A stretch of 13,501 bases of DNA from Candidatus Nomurabacteria bacterium (GTDB taxonomy: Bacteria; Patescibacteriota; Minisyncoccia; Phycocordibacterales; CALRBL01): contig CALRBL010000006.1 of NCBI GenBank assembly GCA_943354075.1, positions 1-13,501 on the forward strand. The letters are read 5' to 3'. The notes under the pieces were generated by a model that worked only from the letters and a program-made list of their open reading frames with translations, was not told the DNA's origin and searched no databases. Of the stretch, positions 6,130-13,011 are shown one piece after another. Both the position numbers and the translations under genes were made by a program. Numbering within the stretch: the stretch's first letter is position 1; each line of letters begins with the position of its first letter.

Positions 6130-6158
6130 ATCTTACAGGGAAAAAAGGTCAAAGTCAA
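6130..6158 (-). promoter_or_regulatory. Predicted promoter of greA-lysS
   Basis: On the minus strand TTGACT (6158-6153) and TAAGAT (6135-6130) are separated by exactly 17 bases, the best sigma-70-type promoter in the window. The TGA inside the -35 box is also the mrdA stop codon (6157-6155), so the promoter starts within the end of the upstream gene. Transcription would begin near 6123, leaving a leader of about 25 bases. Confidence 0.68.
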
Positions 6159-7867
6159 CGGAGATATTCTGCAGTACTTGTTGACATCCTCATGGATTCA
6201 AACACTCTTCTCATCGAAGAAGGTGCGCCTTCGGCATATTTAGATGGTCCCCTTTCGAGCACCAGAGCAAAAGAATACCGAGGATTTTCGTAAGGGAAAA
6301 ATCCTGTAACCCATGAATTGACGAAATCTTTTCCTGAACCAAGTTCGGCGGTTCCTGTCTTTCCAGCAATATGAATGTCTTCAAAATTAAGTGCGCCGAG
6401 TGTTCCTTCGGTTACCGCCAGTCGCATACCTTCACGTGCGATACGATAATTATCAGCATCGATACCACTCAACGTAGTTTTCTTTGGTTCCACGTATCCC
6501 TCTTCTCCCTTTTTTATAATCACCGGATCCACCATTTTTCCATCAGTCGCAAGAGCACCGAGAGCACGCACCACCTGTATAGGGGTCACTTGAAAACCAA
6601 ATTGTCCAATCGAAGTATGGTAGGTATTACCAAGTCTCCACGGATCACCATCGAAAGTTTTAATTTTCCAATCAGGAGTAGGAACTGTTCCATTATTTTT
6701 AATCGTAAAAAATGAGTTTGTGACTGGTTGTCCTAGTCCAAACATTATTGAATATTTGTCGATACCGGCGATACCAATACCTTTCTGATCAAGATATCCT
6801 CCGCCAATTGCATAGAAATACACATCCGAAGAAACTGCAATCGCTTCACGCATATCTGTCCAACCATTAACTTTCCAGTCGCGAAAAACAGAAGGCAGAT
6901 CAGGATTGTACGGATTGGGGATGGTGATAGACCCAGTACTTTCAATTTTCTTTTCAGCGGTTATGACTTTTTCGTTCAATGCCGCGACAGCAAGAAAAGG
7001 TTTAATGACAGACCCCGGCGCATAGAGACCAGAAATTGCTCTATCAAGAAACGGATTGCGAGTATCTTTGAAATATCCATTGATAGTGGTCGCATCACTT
7101 CCATCAGTCATCACCGCGGAATCAAATTCAGGATAAGTGACCACAGCAAGCACTTCTCCTGTATGAATATCCATAATAACGCCTCCTCCTCCGATGAACC
7201 CCGAAGTTTCAACTGTCTGCTTTAAAGTGCTGAAAAAACTTTCTTGTATCTCTGCATCAATCGAAAGCACCACCCTGTTTCCTTCTTCAGCGGGACGGAT
7301 AGTAGATTCGGATTGGATAACTCCCCGCACATCAGTCTCAACAATCTTCAAGCCATTTGATCCGGCAAGGATAGTATTAAAATATGATTCAACACCATCT
7401 GCACCAGAAATATCCATCTTGTAATAGAAACCACTTTTGTCTTTTGCAGGATATTTTACAAAACCAAGAAGATTTCCGAATCCTCCCGCTTCTATATATT
7501 TTCTCCATGAAAAGTCCCCTGCGGTTTCGTTTGGACTATTCCACGCAACAAGTGTTCCATTGCGATCAGTGATGAGTCCGCGGTCAGCAAACATCACATC
7601 ATTCCTCAAACGATTGTTCTCACTACGTGCCGCGTACGTTGCCCCCTCTTTTATTTGAAGCACAAATACTTTTCCTCCAAGAAAAAGCATAAGGAGAACA
7701 AAGAATACCCTAAGCACTTTTATATGCTTTTCTGCAATGGCTTTTTCGATACGCCCCTCCATCTGATGACGATTGAAATCAGGAATATTGCTCGAATCAA
7801 GAAAAATATCTTCAGGAGCGATCTCGAAACGTTTCCTACCGCGATTACGAAGAAATGATTTCCACAT
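6155..7867 (-). CDS. mrdA: Elongation-specific transpeptidase PBP2 (MrdA)
   Basis: A class B penicillin-binding protein that cross-links lateral-wall peptidoglycan in the elongasome. The 570-residue product has a cytoplasmic N-terminus of about 48 residues, one membrane helix (about 50-71), a pedestal domain containing ADRGLITDRNG (94-104), and the transpeptidase domain. Active-site motifs are complete: SxxK is S286-V-I-K289 in YAPGSVIKPF, SxN is S346-S-D348 in AVSSDVYFY, and KTG is K503-T-G in AGKTGTAEL. The SSD form is common in PBP2 proteins. The start overlaps the mreC end by 23 bases, implying translational coupling and supporting the MrdA assignment over FtsI. mreD, often found between mreC and mrdA, is missing, and the usual partner rodA does not follow; greA does. 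Confidence 0.94.
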   Translation of the reverse strand: MWKSFLRNRGRKRFEIAPEDIFLDSSNIPDFNRHQMEGRIEKAIAEKHIKVLRVFFVLLMLFLGGKVFVLQIKEGATYAARSENNRLRNDVMFADRGLITDRNGTLVAWNSPNETAGDFSWRKYIEAGGFGNLLGFVKYPAKDKSGFYYKMDISGADGVESYFNTILAGSNGLKIVETDVRGVIQSESTIRPAEEGNRVVLSIDAEIQESFFSTLKQTVETSGFIGGGGVIMDIHTGEVLAVVTYPEFDSAVMTDGSDATTINGYFKDTRNPFLDRAISGLYAPGSVIKPFLAVAALNEKVITAEKKIESTGSITIPNPYNPDLPSVFRDWKVNGWTDMREAIAVSSDVYFYAIGGGYLDQKGIGIAGIDKYSIMFGLGQPVTNSFFTIKNNGTVPTPDWKIKTFDGDPWRLGNTYHTSIGQFGFQVTPIQVVRALGALATDGKMVDPVIIKKGEEGYVEPKKTTLSGIDADNYRIAREGMRLAVTEGTLGALNFEDIHIAGKTGTAELGSGKDFVNSWVTGFFPYENPRYSFALVLERGPSKYAEGAPSSMRRVFESMRMSTSTAEYLR

Positions 7868-8630
7868 ATGAAAGCGAATAGAGATTAAAAGGAAGAGTAA
7901 GAAGAATAGTCATAAAAGTATTGTCATCGTTGTCGATAACTTTTGAAACTTTTCCAACCATAAAAGGAGTGTTGCCGTGATACGAGACCACAATATCTCC
8001 TTCTTTAACATTCGATCCTTGAGGAAGACTTGTTTTAAAATTTCCTCCGCCTTTTCCGGAAAGAGATGCGGGGACTGCATCGTCACCAATATATGATTCA
8101 ATATCAGCATCAGGAGATGAAAGTAGTTTGATACGAGAAGAATCTTTGTCGACATACTCGATGCTTCCAAGATATATTTCGCCAAGCATGACACGATCAC
8201 CCTCTTTGATTCCATCTGATTCTCCGACAGCTACCACCACTACATCAAATGGGGTGAAAGGAGGTTTCGAAAGAACACGAGCACGCGTGCGTCCAGTATC
8301 TTCCATAAAATGAGTATTTGCTTTTAAATTCGCATTTTCTTTTAGAAGAAAATCACGATCGGAAAGTAAAGCGTCTTTTTCATCGATAAGTTTCTGTAGT
8401 TCTGCATTTTCACTTTCAAGTGAAGCTTTTGATTTGAAAACACTCGCAAAAGAAGAGGCCGCTTGTCCCACCCCTTGAGAACCTCCTGAAAGTGCCACCA
8501 TAGTGCCGTAAAAAGTTTTAGAAAAAAGACCTGTAAATATGAGAAGAGAGGCACCTAGAGTAAGTGCTACACCAAGAATGATGGCACGATTTCTTCCTCT
8601 ATTATTTTTTGAACGGGAGATCGTCTTCAT
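7845..8630 (-). CDS. mreC: Rod-shape-determining protein MreC
   Basis: MreC links the cytoplasmic MreB filaments to PBP2 on the outer side of the membrane. The 261-residue product has a basic N-terminus (about residues 1-15), one membrane helix (about 17-37), a coiled coil around 68-105 (ASLESENAELQKLIDEKDAL and following), then the beta-barrel region from about 115, with PFDVVVVAVGESDGIKEGDRV and the second-barrel pattern GSNVKEGDIVVSYHG. The start lies 29 bases inside mreB and the end 23 bases inside mrdA, so the three genes are expected to be made in step. No other nearby Met codon offers a start that keeps the membrane helix. Confidence 0.95.
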   Translation of the reverse strand: MKTISRSKNNRGRNRAIILGVALTLGASLLIFTGLFSKTFYGTMVALSGGSQGVGQAASSFASVFKSKASLESENAELQKLIDEKDALLSDRDFLLKENANLKANTHFMEDTGRTRARVLSKPPFTPFDVVVVAVGESDGIKEGDRVMLGEIYLGSIEYVDKDSSRIKLLSSPDADIESYIGDDAVPASLSGKGGGNFKTSLPQGSNVKEGDIVVSYHGNTPFMVGKVSKVIDNDDNTFMTILLTLPFNLYSLSYVEIISS

Positions 8631-9648
8631 TGGTTACAAGTAGGTCTTTGAACATGTCGATGTTCTCGAGAATAATACCACAACCGCGCACCACCGCCTC
8701 AAGAGGAGAATTTCCAATGGTAACAGGAATACCAAGATAATCCTGAAGGAGCTCACGTAAGCCACGGATTTCAGCTCCTCCTCCGATAAGATACACCCCG
8801 CGTTGCATCACGTCAGCAAGAATTTCCGGAGGAGTAGTTTCGAGCACCTCGCGCACACCCTCAATCAGTGAGTCGATAGAAGACGAAATAGCCGCACGAA
8901 TATCCGCATCACTGATGACCACCTCGCGTGGTAGACCTGTTGCAAGATCGCGACCACGCACATCGAGATGCACGGGGTCACCGCCAACCGCACCTCCAAT
9001 AGTGATCTTGATATGTTCAGCAGTTTTTTCTCCGATAAGGATCTTAAATTCACTTCGAAGATAGGAAATGATGTCGGTGTTGAGCTTGTCTCCTGCAACT
9101 TTGAGATTCTTAGAACGAACGATGCCTCCAAGTGAGATGACTGCAATGTCGGTAGTACCTCCACCAATATCCACCACCATACTACCGATAGGATCGTTAA
9201 TAGGAAGACCGATACCGATAGCTCCTGCCATCGGCTCTTCAACAATATGCACTTGTCGCGCTCCAGCGCTGCGAGCGGCATCGCGGACCGCACGTCGCTC
9301 GACGTTTGTAGTACCAGACGGCACACCAATCACCATGATCGGTCCCAACCATTTTTTTGAACCCGCTTCTGCCTGTCGAATCAAGTAGCCAAGCATTTCT
9401 TCGCTCACTTCAAAATCAGAAATCACTCCATCGACCAAAGGTCGCACCGCTTTGATATGCGCAGGTGTGCGTCCGAGCATGTCTTTCGCTTCTTTTCCAA
9501 CAGCCACCACTTGTCCCGTCTTTTGATTAAGCGCCACCACAGAAGGTTCATTGATGACAATTCCCTTTCCACGCAAATAAAGCAGCGTGTTTGCAGTACC
9601 AAGATCGACACCGATATAATTTGAAAAAGGTGAATGTCGTCTAGCCAT
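8602..9648 (-). CDS. mreB: Actin-like rod-shape protein MreB
   Basis: MreB is the bacterial actin that organises lateral wall synthesis. The 348-residue protein has all nucleotide-binding signatures: phosphate-1 loop GVDLGTANT (13-21), phosphate-2 MVVDIGGGTTDIAVIS (157-172), the connecting segment VEEPMAGAIGIGLPI (136-150) and the adenosine motif VYLIGGGAEIRGL (285-297). Length and content match the family closely. It begins 8 bases before the proS stop and ends 29 bases inside mreC, so it belongs to a coupled proS-mreB-mreC-mrdA run. The short N-terminus (ARRHSPFSNY) is where some MreB proteins have a membrane-binding amphipathic helix; this one is only weakly amphipathic by eye. Confidence 0.98.
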   Translation of the reverse strand: MARRHSPFSNYIGVDLGTANTLLYLRGKGIVINEPSVVALNQKTGQVVAVGKEAKDMLGRTPAHIKAVRPLVDGVISDFEVSEEMLGYLIRQAEAGSKKWLGPIMVIGVPSGTTNVERRAVRDAARSAGARQVHIVEEPMAGAIGIGLPINDPIGSMVVDIGGGTTDIAVISLGGIVRSKNLKVAGDKLNTDIISYLRSEFKILIGEKTAEHIKITIGGAVGGDPVHLDVRGRDLATGLPREVVISDADIRAAISSSIDSLIEGVREVLETTPPEILADVMQRGVYLIGGGAEIRGLRELLQDYLGIPVTIGNSPLEAVVRGCGIILENIDMFKDLLVTNEDDLPFKK

Positions 9649-10891
9649 GAAGATAATTTAGGATTTCGGACAATGCGACAGTGGTGGTCTCTCCGGATTT
9701 TCGGTCGGTGATTTCGACATTTCCCTCGACAAGACTTTTTGCTCCGATGACAATACGAGTTGGAATACCGATAAGATCTGCGTCTGCGAGTTTTGCACCG
9801 ACACTAACCGCACGATCATCGAACATGATGGGCATCTTAGCAGAAAGTGTCTCATAGATAACTTCGGCTGCTGCCATCACGGTTCCCTCAGCATCAGGAA
9901 GTGCGACAAGATGGACATCAAATGGCGCAACACTTTTTGGCCATACCAATCCCTTCTCATCTGCAAATACTTCTGCAATAGTTCCCATCAATCGTCCAAG
10001 CCCGATACCGTAGCATCCCATCACGGAAGGTATTCGATTTCCCGCTTCATCTTTGTAAACAAGACCGAGTGGTTCTGAAAACTTTGTTCCAAGATTAAAA
10101 ATATTTCCCACCTCAACAGTTGTCACTTCTTCAAGATTTTCTCTGTCCAATCCAAGTTCTGCACATCTCTCATCACTCAAGATCTCTTTGTTGATTGCAA
10201 CTTTTTTCTCGCGATCTACATAAATAGTATCTTCTCCTGAACTGGTGATGGTCTGAAATTCCAAAGAAAATTTACTGAATGATCCTCCTGTTGCATAGGT
10301 GGGAAACGTCACTTCTCCTAAACCAACCTTGTCGAAGATGCGCACATAAGCGTTTTTGACGCGATCGTAGAAAGCAGCATGTTCTTCATCTGTAGTAGAA
10401 AAAGAATAGAGATCCTTCATCAAAAATTCACGTCCACGCATGATACCGCTCTTTGCACGTAACTCGTTTCGAAACTTTGTCTGAAATTGAAAGATAGAAA
10501 ATGGAAGATCTTTGTAGGAAGAAACATGATCACGAAGAAGTGCTGTGAGAGGTTCTTCATGGGAGAATCCAAGTCCAAGTTCTCCACCACTTTTAAGTGT
10601 GGTCTTGAACCAATTATCCACCACTTCGTCATCCCACCGTCCGGTCTTTTCCCACAATGTTTTGTCTTGGAGTGCCGTCAGAGACACTTCGCTCGCACCG
10701 AGAGTTTCCATTTCATTACGAATAATTCCTTTTATCTTTTCAATCACTCGAAGACCAAGGGGAAGATACGAATATACTCCCGCCATTTCTTTGTGAATAA
10801 AACCTGCTTGAATAAGTAGCTTTGCATTCAAAGAGACCTCGTCTTTTGGGGCGTCCTTACGGGTCTTGAATGGGAGTATTGATTGCTTCAT
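9641..10891 (-). CDS. proS: Prolyl-tRNA synthetase, short form without editing insert
   Basis: It charges tRNA-Pro with proline. From the ATG at 10891 the product is 416 residues, starting MKQSIL; a GTG at 10903 would add four residues. Numbered from the GTG, class II motif 1 covers about 40-73 (AGVYSYLPLG onward), motif 2 is FQTKFRNELRAKSGIMRGREF (140-160), motif 3 is VMGCYGIGLGRLMG (294-307), and the anticodon-binding domain contains DDRAVSVGAKLADADLIGIP (362-381). Typical bacterial ProRS is near 570 residues with an editing insert (INS) of about 180 residues between motifs 2 and 3; here that interval is only about 135 residues in total, so the insert is absent, as in alphaproteobacterial short forms. 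The codons for A355-K-M-P-I359 are one copy of the dispersed 15-base repeat. It overlaps mreB by 8 bases. Confidence 0.95.
   Translation of the reverse strand: MKQSILPFKTRKDAPKDEVSLNAKLLIQAGFIHKEMAGVYSYLPLGLRVIEKIKGIIRNEMETLGASEVSLTALQDKTLWEKTGRWDDEVVDNWFKTTLKSGGELGLGFSHEEPLTALLRDHVSSYKDLPFSIFQFQTKFRNELRAKSGIMRGREFLMKDLYSFSTTDEEHAAFYDRVKNAYVRIFDKVGLGEVTFPTYATGGSFSKFSLEFQTITSSGEDTIYVDREKKVAINKEILSDERCAELGLDRENLEEVTTVEVGNIFNLGTKFSEPLGLVYKDEAGNRIPSVMGCYGIGLGRLMGTIAEVFADEKGLVWPKSVAPFDVHLVALPDAEGTVMAAAEVIYETLSAKMPIMFDDRAVSVGAKLADADLIGIPTRIVIGAKSLVEGNVEITDRKSGETTTVALSEILNYLHG
9827..9841. repeat. GATGGGCATCTTAGC repeat inside proS
   Basis: The exact 15-base word GATGGGCATCTTAGC lies on the plus strand. 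On the coding strand it reads in frame as Ala-Lys-Met-Pro-Ile, just before the conserved DDR of the ProRS anticodon-binding domain. By eye the region keeps the family's length, so the word seems to have replaced or converged on local codons rather than lengthened the protein. Confidence 0.85.
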
Positions 10892-10969
10892 TTGTTTAGA
10901 CACTATATCAAAATATTAGAAAGGCGGTATCATTGACTTTTCTATATACTCATGTTTTTATTACCCAGT

Positions 10970-11296
10970 TTACTTCTCCTCAAACTCCTCTTCTTCTTTT
11001 TCAGGATTCATCTGCCCCTCCTCTTTTTTGAATTCATCTTCAAAAAGCATCAGCGTAGCATCTCTCGTTTGTTGATCATGAAGCCAAAAATGTGGGTCAC
11101 TCTTGATGAGACGGTCGAAGATGTGTTGAAATTTTTTTGAATAAGTATTTTTCCACTCATCAAATTCTTGAAACGTAAATTTTGGTTTGCCGATATGCCT
11201 AAGCAAGAGTGCTATCTGAATATTATTTTTGATTCCCACAGCCTCATCTGAACCCTCCGTCTCGGCTGTTAAAAATTTTTCAGTCTCCTGACTCAT
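10970..11296 (-). CDS. Small acidic hypothetical protein between rseP and proS
   Basis: I do not recognise this family. From the ATG at 11296 the product is 108 residues; a TTG at 11302 would add two. It has no signal peptide or membrane helix. Residues about 23-90 look helical and are rich in aromatics and charge (FTFQEFDEWKNTYSKKFQHI, FDRLIKSDPHFWLHDQQTRD), and the last 22 residues are almost all charged, ending EEEEFEEK. It starts 15 bases after the rseP stop and ends about 78 bases before proS, so it is probably co-transcribed with both. In many bacteria rseP is followed directly by proS, so this is an extra gene in a conserved neighbourhood. No function can be assigned. Confidence 0.78.
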   Translation of the reverse strand: MSQETEKFLTAETEGSDEAVGIKNNIQIALLLRHIGKPKFTFQEFDEWKNTYSKKFQHIFDRLIKSDPHFWLHDQQTRDATLMLFEDEFKKEEGQMNPEKEEEEFEEK

Positions 11297-11311
11297 AAAC
11301 AATGTGTGATT

Positions 11312-12418
11312 TTATTTTATAAACAACTTCGCAATATCGTGATAGGTAATCACCACCATCAAAAGCAAGAGGAGAACAAAACCAACAGCGTTAAAACTAT
11401 TCATAATCTTCGGAGAAATGTTGCGACGAATGACCGATTCGATAGCGACAAAAAGGAGGCGACCTCCGTCGAGTGCGGGAAATGGCAAAATGTTGATAAT
11501 AGCAAGGTTGATCGAAATGATTGCGGTAAAAAATAAAAGATATGCAAGACCAGACGCAGAAGCATTCCCTACCATGTTCACAATACCGACTGGTCCCGAA
11601 ACTTGTTGATAATCTGCGGTACCACCGATCGCAGAAGCAACAAATTGATAGAGACCGACAGCAGTTGCAACCGTGACACGGAATGTTGTAAGAAATCCTT
11701 CATACGGCGCCTTGTACCAGACCACCTTCACGAGCTCTCCCGAATCCATAGATATTCCAACAGCTGGTTTGTCGGCAATGATTCCCTTTACCGGAGTAAC
11801 AGAAATTTCTTTTACCTCACTACCACGATTCACTTCGAGGGTAACCTTGTCCATATCAGCCTCAGAAATCAAAGTCTGAACAGAAGAAACAGTGAGAGTA
11901 CTTCCTGAAAGTTCCTGATCAGAATCACTTGCTTTTACAATCAAATCTCCCATCAGAAGACCCGCTTTTTCTGCAGGAGAATCTTTGATAACACTCGTCA
12001 CCAAAACTTTTCCTTCGATATTTGCACTATCTTTGTTTGCGAATGAAGCAGTGGGTGAAATACCTAGTACAAGCGTTGCTGAAATAAGTATCCATGCAAA
12101 AATAATGTTGAAAGTAACGCCCGCAAGAAGAACCGCCGCTTGCTTGGCGCGATTTTTGTTGACCATGCTTCGTGCTGCATCGGGACCGTTGAGTGATTCA
12201 TCATCGGGATTTTCTCCGAAGATACTCACATATCCTCCGAATGGGATGATGTTGAGTTTGTAAGTGGTCTCCCCATATTTTCTCTTAAAAAGAGTCGGTG
12301 GAAATCCAAGAGCAAATTCATCCACGCGGATACCGAATGCTTTTGCCAAAAGGAAATGCCCAAGTTCATGCACAAAGATAAGAGCGGCGAGGATGATGAG
12401 GAAAAGTATGAATGACAT
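11312..12418 (-). CDS. rseP: Site-2-type intramembrane zinc metalloprotease RseP
   Basis: RseP/RasP proteases cut membrane-embedded anti-sigma factors and remnant signal peptides. The 368-residue protein has the zinc site H17-E-L-G-H21 in the first membrane helix (FVHELGHFLLAK), the conserved GGYVSIFGE loop (61-69), a second membrane segment (about 98-120), a PDZ domain (about 133-208, with IKDSPAEKAGLLMGDLI) and the second catalytic stretch N309-ILPFPALDGGRL with Asp317 as the third zinc ligand. A last helix spans about 340-360. One PDZ domain is the short form, against two in E. coli. It lies 20 bases after frr. The leader has no Shine-Dalgarno sequence but has CTTAACCACT 7 bases before the ATG, as in front of greA. 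Confidence 0.95.
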   Translation of the reverse strand: MSFILFLIILAALIFVHELGHFLLAKAFGIRVDEFALGFPPTLFKRKYGETTYKLNIIPFGGYVSIFGENPDDESLNGPDAARSMVNKNRAKQAAVLLAGVTFNIIFAWILISATLVLGISPTASFANKDSANIEGKVLVTSVIKDSPAEKAGLLMGDLIVKASDSDQELSGSTLTVSSVQTLISEADMDKVTLEVNRGSEVKEISVTPVKGIIADKPAVGISMDSGELVKVVWYKAPYEGFLTTFRVTVATAVGLYQFVASAIGGTADYQQVSGPVGIVNMVGNASASGLAYLLFFTAIISINLAIINILPFPALDGGRLLFVAIESVIRRNISPKIMNSFNAVGFVLLLLLMVVITYHDIAKLFIK

Positions 12419-12438
12419 TATATATAGTGGTTAAGCTG

Positions 12439-12990
12439 TTATGACTGAATTTCTTTCTCTTTCTTTGTGAGCAGATCGTCGAGTCGGGCATTTGCTTCCT
12501 TGGTGATCTTGTCGGTCTCTTCTTTATTTCGCTGTGTGTCGTCCTTTCCATATTCTCCGTCTTTCTCACGAGCCTGAATATCTTTAACAATTTTTTCTCG
12601 TTCCTGACGGATGCGGATACGTCCCTCTTCTAGTCTTTCTTTTGCAATCTTCAAGATAGCAACACGACGTTCAGAAGTAAGCTCGGGGAAAACAACTCGA
12701 AGTCCTTTGTCATCGACGGCGGGAGTAATTCCAAGATTTGAATTAACAAACGCCTTCTCGATCTCCTGAATCTGAGACATGTCCCACGGAGAAATACGAA
12801 TAGTGCGAGCGTCCTCGACAGAAAGGTTTGCAACCGCAGAAAGCGACATGCGAGTACCGTAGGATTCAACTTGTATACCATCAAGAAGAGAAATAGTGGC
12901 GCGACCAGTTCGAAGTCCTGTGAATTCTTTTGCGACCCACTCCTCTGCTTCTTTTAAAGACTGCTTAAATGCGGAAAAATTGTATGACAT
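12439..12990 (-). CDS. frr: Ribosome recycling factor
   Basis: RRF splits post-termination ribosomes together with EF-G. The 183-residue length matches the family (about 185). Recognisable stretches are GLRTGRATISLLDGIQVESYG (25-45 region), L-x-x-VANLSVEDARTIRISPWD (52-69), the IEKAFVNSNLGITP segment (77-90) and FPELTSERR (100-108), followed by the long C-terminal helix of the three-helix bundle, rich in charged residues. In many bacteria frr is followed by uppS, cdsA, dxr and rseP; here rseP follows directly and the isoprenoid and lipid genes are absent from this place. It starts 21 bases after the delta' gene stop. Confidence 0.97.
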   Translation of the reverse strand: MSYNFSAFKQSLKEAEEWVAKEFTGLRTGRATISLLDGIQVESYGTRMSLSAVANLSVEDARTIRISPWDMSQIQEIEKAFVNSNLGITPAVDDKGLRVVFPELTSERRVAILKIAKERLEEGRIRIRQEREKIVKDIQAREKDGEYGKDDTQRNKEETDKITKEANARLDDLLTKKEKEIQS

Positions 12991-13011
12991 ATGGGGCTAT
13001 AGTAGCCTCTT

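Noticed and set aside
6155..6157. UGA recoding (as in Gracilibacteria/Absconditabacteria)
   Set aside because: The TGA ends PBP2 at the expected length, is followed by a promoter and greA, and no conserved gene here contains an in-frame TGA.
10487..10819. Plus-strand open frames opposite proS
   Set aside because: Composition is typical of antisense translation, and the conserved proS motifs occupy the other strand.
10902..10930. Promoter directly upstream of proS based on TATAGT
   Set aside because: No acceptable -35 box is found 16-18 bases upstream; the gap is A/T-rich and could produce the hexamer by chance.
12993..13009. Small GGCTA/TAGCC stem between the delta' gene and frr as a terminator or attenuator
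   Set aside because: Only a 5-bp stem with a 3-base loop. The T-rich tail lies on the plus strand, where there is no gene, and frr starts immediately after on the minus strand.
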